Origin: Cacajao melanocephalus
Lineage: Eukaryota > Chordata > Mammalia > Primates > Pitheciidae
Direction: 5' to 3'
Assembly (NCBI GenBank): GCA_963573385.1
Contig: CAUYLG010034893.1
Location: 62,001 to 126,000, forward strand
DNA: 64,000 nucleotides
Shown here: positions 47,201-64,000 of the stretch, piece after piece
Layout of the letters: the number at the start of each line of letters is the position of its first letter
Numbering within the stretch: position 1 is the stretch's first letter
Made by a program: the position numbers and the translations under genes
Notes under the pieces: generated by a model
Told to the model about the DNA's origin: nothing
The model's input: only the letters and a program-made list of their open reading frames with translations
Database searches by the model: none

Positions 47201-49919
47201 GCTAACCTGTCTCCTTGGCCTCCATAGCTGTTGTGGGCATTGATGGCAAGTCCTCCAGGCCTCTCAAAACTCCCCAAGTCTAGCATCAATTAGGCCAGCA
47301 CTCCTTTCCACATTCTTTCCTAATCATCCCCACTTATCCAGTTCCCCTGTTAGACCAAGATACCCTAACAAAATTGTCTGCTCCTTAACTATTCCTGGTC
47401 TACAGCCACACTTCATTGCCACCCACCTCACTGAACCTGTACCTCCCTCAATAGCTCCCCTTATGTTCCCCTACCTTAACCCTAGGGTGTGGGACACCAT
47501 CTCCCCGTCCATACTGCAGTGCCAAACCCCTATACTCTCCCCAGCTTCTCTAAAACTCACCCGAATTCCTCAGGAAACTTAAATGCCTTGCTCCTGTCTA
47601 TCTGGCCGCTTCACCCTCTTCCTCCATTCTGTGTGCCAAAACACCTCCTGGTTCCACCCCCAGCTGCCACTCTTAACTCTCTTCTAAAGTAAATAAATAA
47701 CTTTCTTTTCCAAGGTACCCCATGAAACTTCTCTGCCTATTCCTTTTGCTCCCTTGGCTTTCCCATGCAATTGCACCTATTATTTCCACTACCTTTACAA
47801 AACCCTTAACCCATTCTTTGCTAAACCAGTGCAACCCAACCCTTTTCCTTATACACTGCTGAAATTCAGTTGTGCAGTTGGAATTCTCACACAAGAGCCA
47901 GGTCCACGTCCTGTTGCTTTCCTTTCTAAACAACTAGACCTCACTGTCCTAGGTTGGCCCTCATGCCTACATGCAGCAGCCTTCGCTGCTCTACTCCTTC
48001 CTGAGGCTTTCAAAATCGCAGGCTATGCCTCACTCGCTCTGTACAGCTCTCATAATCTTCAGGCTTTAGTATCCTCTTTGCATCTTCCACATCTGTTATC
48101 TGTCCCACGTCTTATCCAACTCTATTAACTCTTTATTGAAACTCCCACTGTGACTATTGTACACGGCCCCGATTTTAATCTGGCCTCTCATCTAATACCA
48201 AACATAAATGCAAATGCCACACTGCACGACCGTGTCTCCCTAGTCCACACTGCCGTCTCCCCTTTTCCCCACATCTCCTATTCCAGACTCTGATAGCGCA
48301 TGGTTTATTGATGGCAGCTCTTCAAAATCTAACCAGTCCTCTCCAGGAAAAGCTGGCTATGCTGTTGTCTCCCACACTTCTGTTGTTGAAGCTGCCACCT
48401 TTCCCCATCGACTACTTCTCAACAAGCTGAATCGATAGCACTCACAAGTGCCCTCACCCTGACAAAAGAGCTAAAAGTCAACATCTACACCAACTCCAAA
48501 TATGCTTTTCACATCCTCCATCACCACGCTGTCATCTGGGCAGAAAGGGGCTTTCTCACCACACAAGAATCCTCCATTATCAATGTTTCTTTAATAAAAG
48601 CTCTCCTTAAAGTTGCCCTTCTCCCAACTAAGGCTGTAGTCATCCACTGTGAAGGATGCCAGAAAACTCCAGATCCCATTGCCCAAGGAAATGCTTATGC
48701 TGATGAAACAGCTAAGAAGGCAGCAAATGTACCAATATCCCCCCAGCAGACGATATTTTTCTTTTTCATCTATTACTCCTACTTACTCTTCTGAATCCTT
48801 AACTTACCAGTCACTTCCCACTCAAGGCAATTGGTTGTTGAATCAGGGAAAACTCCTTCCTGCCTCACAAGCCCATTCTATCCTCTCTTCCTTTCACAGC
48901 CACTTTCATGTAGGCTATAAGCCTTTGGCCCATCTCTTAGAACCTCTCATCTCCTTCCCTTCAGGGAAGTCCATTCTTAATTATATCTCAGTGCTCCATT
49001 TGTCACTCTGCCAACCCCCAGGGATTCTTAAGACCTCTTCTCTTTCTTACTCAACAAGGGCGCAGATTTATCCCCATGCAAGAGTGGCAAATTGACTTTA
49101 CTCATATGCCCCATGTCAGAAAATTCAAATATCTTCTTGTATGGGTGGATAGCTTTACAGGGTGGATTAAAGCCTTCCCTACTGGAACAGAAAAGGCCGC
49201 TCCTATTATTTCTTGTCTGTTAAATAATATCAATCCCCATTTGGCCTGCCTACTTCTATACAATCAGACAATGGCCCTGCTTTCATAGCCAAATCACCCA
49301 AGCAGTCTCTCAGGCCTTTAGCTTTGAATGGAATCTCCATGACCCTTACCACCCTCGGTCATCAGGAAAAGTGGGAAAAGCTAATGGCCTCCTAAAAACA
49401 CATCTTACCAAACTTATCCTTCAACTAAAGAAGGACTGGGTATCCCTTCTACCTATTGCTCTTCTCCAAATTCATGCCACTCCCCAGGAACCCACAGATA
49501 CATCCCCTTTGAACTCATATGGCCACACTCTTTTGCTTAGGCCTAACCTTCTCCAGGACACTAGCCCTCTTAGAGACTATCTTCTAATTCTCCAGCAAAC
49601 TAGGCAGGAAATTCTTCAAGCTGCTAACTTCCTCTTACCCACTGGAGATACCCAGTCTTATGAGGACACCTTAGCTGGACGATCAGTGCTGGTCAAGGAT
49701 CTAACCTCTCCAGCTCTACAGCCTCGGTGGAAGGGTCCCTACCTGGTTATCCACAGTACCCCAACTGCTGTCCGTCTACAAAACCCTCCCCACTGGGTTC
49801 ATCAGTCCAGGATTAAAGTGTGCCCACCAGATGATCAGCCTAGCCCATCCATCTCCTCTTGGAAGTCGCAAGTACTCTCTCCTACTTCTCTTAAGCTAAC
49901 TCAAATTCCTGAAGAGTAG
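47200..49919 (+). pseudogene. HERV-F-like pol remnant
   Basis: From about 47860 the connection domain is recognisable (LTQEPGPRPVAFLSKQLD). An RNase H start (AWFIDGSSS) lies near 48300, the RNase H end near 48700, and the integrase core with WQIDFTHMP near 49086. A GPY-type integrase C-terminus (WKGPYLVI) lies near 49720. The reverse transcriptase palm with its YxDD box is not found and seems deleted. The integrase position expected to hold the catalytic Glu reads Gly (codon 49374-49376). Several stops and frame changes are present. Confidence 0.85.
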
Positions 49920-49929
49920 ACACAAACCA

Positions 49930-50525
49930 CACATGAGTAGTTTATATTCTAACACTGACAGGAATCCTTCTCTTAACTTTGCTATTTAATGCAGCAGGAC
50001 TCTACACAGTCAACCCTAAAGCTTGGTCTACACCTCACAAGCTCTCTATTTCTGTTGCTTTCTGTCTAATCATACTTCTGATCGCCCTTCTTGTCTACCT
50101 TTAAATGCCCTATGCCTGCTTGTCTTGCCAATTTACTGTTTTCCTCCAGATCATTTTAGCTAATATCTTGTGGTTCTACCCACAAACTTCTACCCTCGAC
50201 TCCTTCCTTGAATGGATAAATGACCTTGCGAAGCAAGGGACATTCCAATTCTTTCACCCTAATGAAGTTCTCCTCTTTACTTTTCTACTCACTCTTATTC
50301 TTGGTCCCATTCTGTCATTCCCTACTACTTCCTAATTACCTTCCAATCCTTACTCCCCTAAAGCCCATCTTCTTTCTTCTTTTATTTCAACCTTGCATTT
50401 TCCAATTAGTCTCTCAATTTCTACAAAACTGTATTCAGGCCATCACTAATCACTCGATACGGCAAATGCTACTTTTAACAACCCCACAATATCACCCCTT
50501 GTCCCAGGACCTCTCAGCCACTTAA
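49930..50525 (+). pseudogene. HERV-F-like env remnant
   Basis: Only the extreme start and the transmembrane end of env are recognisable. A hydrophobic segment (LLTLILGPILSF) at 50270-50325 continues in another frame to FLQNCIQAITNHS near 50420-50460. The surface subunit and fusion region are missing, so no envelope protein can be made. Confidence 0.65.
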
Positions 50526-50950
50526 GACAAGATGCCTTGCCAACCCTCCCCATTCATCTACCTGTCTTATCACCAGTCCTGTTTCATAGCCTTCACCCTT
50601 CTAGGATCAACGAGAAATACCTACCCATCCCTCAAGAATTCCAGGCAACACTGGGCTAAGTAAGGTGAAGATGTAGCATGACAACTCTTCAGAACCTGCA
50701 TATAACCCTTTCAATCCAAGTCTTCCTGGACCACACCCCCTCCAATCTTGGCCCAAGGCTTCATCACCAGCCACCTTAAAGCTATCATGCTTCCAAAGAC
50801 TTAACCAAACACTTAATAAATTATAAGAATCACAGACTTTTTTTTTTTAGGTATCAGTGCAGCCCTCTGTCACGCATGAAGAAGCCATGAGAAACATTGC
50901 CCCTACTCACTTCTCTCTTTTTTCTTTATACAGATATAAAAAGATGAGAA
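50526..50950 (+). other. Provirus sequence between env and 3' LTR
   Basis: Non-coding proviral 3' sequence. The expected polypurine tract just before the LTR is a degraded AAAAAGATGAGAA. Confidence 0.55.
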
Positions 50951-51567
50951 TGTCAGGCCTCCAAGTCCAAGCGTGGCCATTATAGCCTGGGTGACCTGCA
51001 TGTACACCTCTGGATGGTCCCTAGGGGCCAGAAAGTCTGAAGTAACCACAAGTCACCAGGCGGCCACAGAAAGAAGTGAAACAACTTGTCCTAACCTCAA
51101 CTAATGGCTCTCCCACTGCAACCTGCAACCATTGTTCTACTCATCCTCACAGAACTTCCCGCCTGGACATTGGGTTTCTCAGGGCCCCAACCCCTGTAAC
51201 TATGTAATTTGCCTCACCCTCCCCTCTGCTTGCAACCAATAACCCCCATCCTTATGATAATGCCTGTTTGTAATAGATGACCCCTACCCTTGTGATCAAG
51301 CATCCTGTGACACCCTTCCCCTCCTGAAGATAGATTACCGACCTCTATCCTTGTGGTCATGCATCCCGTGATTTCCTTCCCCTCTCTAAAATACATTACC
51401 ACCTTTAACTGACCACTTGCCCCAATCTATAAAAGCAACTCCTATCCAACTACCCTCTGCTGACTCTCTTTTCAGACTCAGCCCACCCGCACCTGGGTGA
51501 ATAAACAGCCATGTTGCTCACACAAAGCCTGTCTGGTGGTTTCTTTACTCCAGTGATGCGCCTAACA
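50951..51567 (+). repeat. 3' LTR (617 bp) with duplicated U3 segment
   Basis: TGTCAGGCCTCC...GCCTAACA. It is 68 bp longer than the 5' LTR. The main cause is that a roughly 61-bp unit beginning GACCCCTACCCTTGTGATC is repeated with changes between about 51279 and 51400. A TATAAAAG box is kept at 51428-51435. Confidence 0.93.
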
Positions 51568-52756
51568 GTAAGGTACCAATAAAACGCCTTCCCTTCTAAT
51601 TCTCATTATTTGCATTTTTAATTGACAAATAATAATTGCATATATTTATGAGGCCCTTCTACTTTGTTAGCCTAGATGACTATGTCAAAGAATAAAATGG
51701 TTTAATTTCATTTCCTTTTCCTATTCTTGGTAAGACGCTACTACTTAACCTAAAGCTAAACACTCACCTTATCCCTTATCCAACAGATTCCTTGCTTTCC
51801 CCATCACTCCTTTCTTTCCCTACCACATATTTTTAGTTAGATAGCTTCTTCCTCCCCTTGCCCTCTATCTACCTGTCACCTATGCTCCCTTCCATCCACT
51901 TTGTATCACCTGGCTTTGCCTAAATGTTGGTGCATACACAGATGTACTACTATATTCTTGGGTGTAATGTACAAGGCACAACTGTAAAACAATGGCACTG
52001 TTCTCTCAGAACACATATAATTAAGTGCTGATGTCTTCCAGTACTCACCATTAAAAGGACTATTCTAGTAACACAACTTAACTCAAAACATATTTTATGA
52101 ACTGAAGAAAACTTAAATACATATTCCATACTCTTATTCTTAAAATTTCTTCAAAGTCATAAGAATATATCAACTTTATTAGTTAAGAAAATAATTTGAT
52201 GACCACTTGCCAAATGCTAAGCACAAGTCTTAGAATGCAACAACCCTATGAAATGGGTAGCCTTTTAAATTCAGTTGAACCGAGAGAAATTGTCTTTCTG
52301 TAGGTGAAAATATGCACTGCCCACATTTTCATAAACTAAGCCCAAGGTCACACAGTAGTTAGCTGCAAAGTTACAACCCAACATAATCTCTAACCATGAC
52401 AGATTTTTAATCCATGTTCAAAATAGGAAAGACATGCCTTCAGAGCAGTTTGTGAATGAAATAAATTAAGATGGAAAAAACTTTCCCAAAGAGCTTCTGG
52501 TTGACAACAAGTTCAACAGGCAGTAATTCTAAGCCAAGCTTCCAAATAAGTCAATGTAAAATCCTGTAAAATGGGAATACTGCGTCTGACTAGATACACA
52601 CACAAAAAAGAGAACAGTATTGTACTTGTCACTAGTCAGCTATTGACAAGTTATGTCATTTTGGTTACTAATCTGAGACCTAAGTCTCTTTTCCATAAAA
52701 TGGAATTTGCTCTTGACCTGTATCTCAGTGATGGCATGGGTTTAAAATAACTTACG
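51568..52756. other. Intergenic between provirus and Alu
   Basis: An L1-like TTTTTAATTGACAAATAATA scrap lies at about 51615-51690 and a reverse MIR at about 52195-52400 (CCCAAGGTCACACAGTAGTT). The rest is unique. Confidence 0.5.
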
Positions 52757-53055
52757 AGAAGCCAGAAGCGGTGGCTCACTCCTGCAATCTCAGCACTTTG
52801 GGGGGCCAAGGCAGGCAGATCACTTGAGGTCAGGAGTTCGATACCAGCCTGGCCAACCCATGGTGAAACACAGTCTCTACCAAAAACACAAAAATTAGCT
52901 GGGCATGGTGGTGGGGGCGCCTGTAATCCCAGTTATGTGGAAGGCTAGGGCAGGAGAATCGCTTGAACCCTGCAGGCGGAGGCTCCACTGAGCCGAGATT
53001 ACACCACTTGCACTCCAGCCTGGGCTACAAAGTGAGACTCTATCTCAAAAAAAAT
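52757..53055 (+). mobile_element. AluS-like, full length
   Basis: GCCAGAAGCGGTGGCTCACT start, both arms, A-rich tail AAAAAAATTAATAATTA. Confidence 0.95.
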
Positions 53056-53200
53056 TAATAATTATGAACATCAGCAGCATGGCTGAAACAAAAGCGAAAG
53101 GAACATAAGACCTCATTCTTGGATGTTTCCAGTGAGATAGAGAGAGAGACAAATTCCATTCAAACTGTCATTATTTGAATAGACTAATATTCAATTCCAG

Positions 53201-53289
53201 TGTAGACCTGATGCCAGGCTCCTCCTGGGAGTGACCCCAGGGGCTTCCTGGGGAGAAGAGCTTAACTACTGTGACTTCCACCAAAGAGT
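53201..53289 (+). repeat. Dispersed direct repeat, copy 1
   Basis: An 89-bp GC-richer block (TGCCAGGCTCCTCCTGGGAG, GTGACTTCCACCAAAGAGT) matches 54539-54628 at roughly 84% by eye. It is not a recognised repeat family. Confidence 0.8.
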
Positions 53290-53682
53290 CTCAGTCTCAT
53301 CTTTACATTGGTATTTAAGAAAACATCAAAAGGGTAAACTTTTCCACCACAGCCCTCTTCAATCCAGCCCCACCCACTTTGTGTATGCACATAATGATAC
53401 CAAAACAGTTCAATGAAACTCCTTAAAATTTTCAGCTGTCTGCCCTGGGGCAGTTCTGGGGGAAAAAAAAAAAAATTTCACCTGTCAAATGTGTTTTGAT
53501 AGCTGGCTACGAGATCCATAAGGGTAAGGGCAATTTTCACTTTTCCTAGGGAGTAAGCTGGGAACGTAGAAGGCGGTAGGGTACTCTTAGTCGAGATATA
53601 AAAATTATAGCTCACTCCTTCACTTAAGTCTACTGACTCTAAGGTTCAATTTTCCTCAAGAGTATTCTATGGCAGACTTCAA

Positions 53683-53695
53683 CCACTAGGTGGCA
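53683..53695 (+). promoter_or_regulatory. CTCF core motif
   Basis: CCACTAGGTGGCA fits the CTCF core consensus (CCASYAGRKGGCR) at every position. It lies 2 kb from the CpG island. Occupancy cannot be told from sequence. Confidence 0.6.
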
Positions 53696-54011
53696 CAATT
53701 TTAGAAAATAAACAAATCAAGAGCCGGCACCGTATTAACTCTATAAAGAAAACGGGTAAGCATTCCAATAACGCACTTCAGCAAATCTATAATCACAGGG
53801 AAAAACCCTGTATTTTAATGACACTTGGCTTTTCTTTCGAAAGATTTTCCTATTGTGCGGCTGCACAGGAAATTTACACTACAGTTGTAATTTCTAACGT
53901 TATTTCAAAATAAGCAAAAAACAAGGCCAGAAAAGCCTGTTGTTCAGAGTCTGAAGAATCTGTTCTCTGGAAAAAACAGTAAACACTCCGCTTTCTAAAA
54001 TATATTTTTTT

Positions 54012-54325
54012 AGGCTGGGCGCGGTGGCTCACGCCTGTAATCCCAACACTTTTGGGAGGCCAAGGCGGCGGATCACTTGAGGTCAGGATCGCCCTGGCCA
54101 ACATGGTGAAAACACGTCCCTACCAAAAATGCGAAAATTAGCCGGGTGTGGTGGCACCCGCCCGGCTAATCCACAGATAGACGGCCTGTAATCCCAGCTG
54201 CTCAGGAGGTTGAGGCACGAGAATCACTTGAACCCAGGAGGTGGAGGCTGCAGTGAGCCGAGATCACGCCACTGCACTCCAGCATGGGCAACACAGTAAG
54301 ACTCCGTCTCAAAATAAAATAAAAT
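54012..54325 (+). mobile_element. Alu with short internal insertion
   Basis: GGCTGGGCGCGGTGGCTCACG start and an A-rich AAATAAAATAAAATA tail. About 28 extra bases (CCCGCCCGGCTAATCCACAG and on) sit between arms near 54160. Confidence 0.93.
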
Positions 54326-55240
54326 ACCTTAAATAAAAATACTAACAAACATATATTTTAAAGCCTACATTTCAGCCCTAGTATCAGTTAAATAATTCTT
54401 TTTCAACTTTTCAAACTACGAGCCGTACTGCAGGAGAAGTAGAAAATGGTCGGGGACTGCCTTCCTTACGCACTTCGACTTAGCGCAAAGGGACCAATTC
54501 TAAACCGATGCCACTGAGAAAAGGACTGGCGCTCGCACTGTAGACCCTGTGCCAGGCTGCTCCTGGGAATGACCCCAGGGGCGGCCTGGGGAGGAGGATT
54601 TAACTACTCTGACTTCCACCAAAGAGTTTGAGTGAATGCGCCCTCCCAGCTTTCCCTGAACAAACATTACCAAAGGGCTGAGCACTCTGCTAGGTGAATT
54701 TCAGAGGAAAATATCGTCCATACATCTCAAGGAACGCACAGGCTCGTGAGGGAGCATTCTTGCAAAAGCACGTGGTAAATGCCCAATCGATGTTTGCTGA
54801 ATGTTGAATTCACGAGTCTCAGAAACTGACAACTAGTTCAGGCCTCAACGCAGTAGGAAAAGGATGGAAAATAAACTCATTTTAAATCAACTCAACAAGT
54901 GCAAAAGCCACGAATGAAGAAGAGAGGAGATATGTAAGGCATCACAACGTAATTCCTTTGCCCTCAAAAACTTCCATGCCTTTAAGGTTTTAAATGAAGA
55001 CTTCCAAAACTAATTTACTTAAGACTACATAAAACTCCTCATCTTTAAACCAAAGAGAAGAAAGGTCAATGTCTTACTTTCATGAAAAAAAAGTACTGAA
55101 GGGGAAAACAAGAGTGAAGTGTACTGACGGGGCTCTTAGTGGGTTCTCACATCACAGAGACAACTTTCACTGCAGCTGAAATGTGCCTGAACGGCTCCCG
55201 TTTTCTACCCGCAGATTCTCAACTGCTTTTTAAACAACAA
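54326..55240. other. Upstream flank of the CpG island
   Basis: Apart from the repeat copy at 54539, unique sequence with rising GC; no exon recognised. Confidence 0.45.
54539..54628 (+). repeat. Dispersed direct repeat, copy 2
   Basis: GTGCCAGGCTGCTCCTGGGAA through TGACTTCCACCAAAGAGT, the partner of 53201-53289, 1.34 kb downstream. Confidence 0.8.
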
Positions 55241-55430
55241 TAACAGTTTATTGAGCGCTCATCGTGTCAAACTCTGTGTTGAGGGGTCCATTCCTCATAG
55301 CCGAGCGATGGGTTGTGCCCATTTTACAGGCGAAGAAGCCTCGGCTCCGGGAGGGGAGGAGCGCGCCCAAGGTCACCAGCCAGTGAGCGGCAGGCGGATT
55401 CGAACCCCGAACGACGCCCAAGGCCTGTCT
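55240..55430 (-). mobile_element. MIR within the CpG island edge
   Basis: TTATTGAGCGCTCATCGTG, CCCATTTTACAGGCGAAGAA, CAAGGTCACCAGCCAGTGAG and GCGGATTCGAACCCCGAACG follow the reverse MIR consensus. The CpG-containing TTCGAACCC core is kept. Confidence 0.85.
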
Positions 55431-55649
55431 CAGCCACCAGTGTATCCCCCAGCTAGCGCCCAGCCACTCCACCCGCAGCCTCCCCTGCGCAGCAGCAGCC
55501 CGGCTGTGGGCCTGAGGGCGCCGGGTCTCCCTGGTCCTAACTCCCTGGGCCGGCGGCAGGCAGGAAGGGGCTTGGCACGGCGCGCCGTCAGGGGACATGA
55601 GGAGGGACAACGGACCGCGCTCGGAACCGCCCGGACTCCTGAGACTCAC

Positions 55650-55800
55650 CTGACTCGCGGCCACACCGGGAGGGCCGAAGCGGAAGTCACCGACGAAGAC
55701 GCCCGACCCGAAGGCAGGCCACCAGGGAGTCGAGGATTGAACCGCTCCTTAAGCGGCGAACGCCGGGGACGCCCTCCACCGATGTCCTGTCTCCCCGCCC
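55650..55800 (-). ncRNA. CMC2: Putative CMC2 non-coding first exon (5' UTR)
   Basis: On the minus strand a perfect donor CAG/GTGAGT (exon end at 55650) follows GC-rich sequence with an ETS-type site. Position and orientation fit the first exon of CMC2, which encodes a small twin-CX9C mitochondrial protein needed for cytochrome c oxidase assembly and lies head to head with CENPN in human. The transcription start is not defined, so the right end is a guess. No CMC2 coding exon was recognised between here and CEP152. Non-coding RNA type is used because no coding part is visible. Confidence 0.4.
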
Positions 55801-56123
55801 CCACCGCCCGCGGGTCTCAAGGCGCCTGCGCCGCCCGGCCTGGACGGACCCATTTCTGTGTGCCGTGGGGGAAAGCACAGCGAGTCCACTGAGGCACGGC
55901 GCACCCCGCCGAACGTCTAAGCCACAAGCCGAGCACACAAGCCAGGCTCGACGATCCTAAGTGTAAGTCCACTACTGGTGCACGACTGTACACTTCTAAG
56001 AAGAGCGGCGGGGGGGCTCGGCGAGCTTCGCTTCAGTCGCTCCCCCGTGCAGTTCCCTGTGCCCAAGACACTGCCCGAAGCCTGAGCTCCGGTGGGCGGG
56101 GCTTGGAGGCAGCGGGAACTGCA

Positions 56124-56155
56124 ATTGGTAGCTTTGAAGGCGCGACGGGCGGGAA
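56124..56155 (+). promoter_or_regulatory. CENPN core promoter: CCAAT, CHR and E2F motifs
   Basis: Inverted CCAAT box (ATTGG, 56124-56128), a CHR element TTTGAA (56133-56138) and an E2F-type GGCGGGAA (56148-56155) lie within 32 bp just upstream of the putative start. CHR and E2F elements are the binding sites of DREAM/B-MYB-MuvB and E2F-RB on G2/M and G1/S genes. This fits a cell-cycle-regulated centromere gene. Confidence 0.55.
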
Positions 56156-56159
56156 CGGC

Positions 56160-64000
<7,841 letters not shown>

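Larger units (their letters stand above)
44826..51567 (+). mobile_element. HERV-F-like ERV1 provirus, degenerate
   Basis: Endogenous gammaretrovirus-like provirus of 6.7 kb in LTR-leader-gag-pro-pol-env remnant-LTR order. Both LTRs begin TGTCAGGCCTCC and end GCCTAACA. The primer-binding site at 45377-45394 fits tRNA-Phe with one mismatch, which defines the HERV-F group rather than tRNA-His HERV-H, although gag and LTRs resemble the H/F supergroup. All genes carry stops, frameshifts and large deletions. The two LTRs differ at roughly 15% of positions by eye, so the element is old. No matching target-site duplication is visible (AACAT before, GTAAG after). Confidence 0.93.

Noticed and set aside
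45946..49919. Proviral gag/pol frames as intact or domesticated genes
   Set aside because: Frames are short and broken, with key residues changed and large parts missing; no single frame is unusually preserved.
55251..55892. 213-codon open frame on + across the CpG island
   Set aside because: It starts inside a MIR, has the Pro/Arg/Gly composition typical of random GC-rich DNA, and runs over the putative minus-strand CMC2 exon. No protein family was recognised.

Overview
The window is primate nuclear DNA. Alu elements of the J and S types lie in both orientations every few kilobases, together with L1, L2, MIR and MER5 elements and one ERV1 provirus. The genes are split into short exons with GT-AG introns. 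Two genes are recognisable. The + strand carries the 3' two thirds of CEP152 (15 coding exons, 1250-32504, 1178 codons plus stop), a coiled-coil centriole-duplication scaffold. Near the other end, also on the + strand, is the 5' end of CENPN (about 56160 to beyond 64000), a CENP-A nucleosome reader of the inner kinetochore. In human these genes are on different chromosomes (15q21 and 16q23). The window therefore holds a lineage-specific rearrangement, a duplicated CENPN locus, or an assembly join. Compared with the human CENPN sequence I remember, about 10 of the first 72 residues differ. That is too many for an ape and suggests a New World monkey-like distance, or a paralogue. This species call is an inference.

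Layout. 1-32815: CEP152 introns and exons with a compact 3' UTR and AATAAA. 32.8-44.8 kb: intergenic DNA made largely of old antisense L1, a younger 5'-truncated antisense L1, Alus and MIRs, plus a cluster of inverted repeats near 34.1 kb. 44826-51567: a degenerate HERV-F-like provirus with both LTRs, a tRNA-Phe-type primer-binding site, broken gag/pol and a heavily deleted env. 51.6-55.2 kb: Alus, a short dispersed duplication and a consensus CTCF motif. 55.3-56.5 kb: a CpG island that looks like the bidirectional CMC2(-)/CENPN(+) promoter. 56.2-64 kb: CENPN exons 1-3 and Alu/L1/L2/MIR-filled introns.

The two genes are not known to act as a unit. CEP152 recruits PLK4 at the centriole and CENP-N works at the centromere, so both are cell-division genes, but their proximity here looks structural. 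No new gene system, CRISPR array, tRNA or rRNA was seen. The observations most worth following are: the CEP152/CENPN junction, with an apparent CMC2 promoter and no CMC2 coding exons behind it; a provirus lacking matching target-site duplications inside that junction; a template-switch-like chimeric duplication in a CEP152 intron; a DSGxxS degron-like motif at the CEP152 C-terminus; and an overlapping upstream ORF in CENPN.
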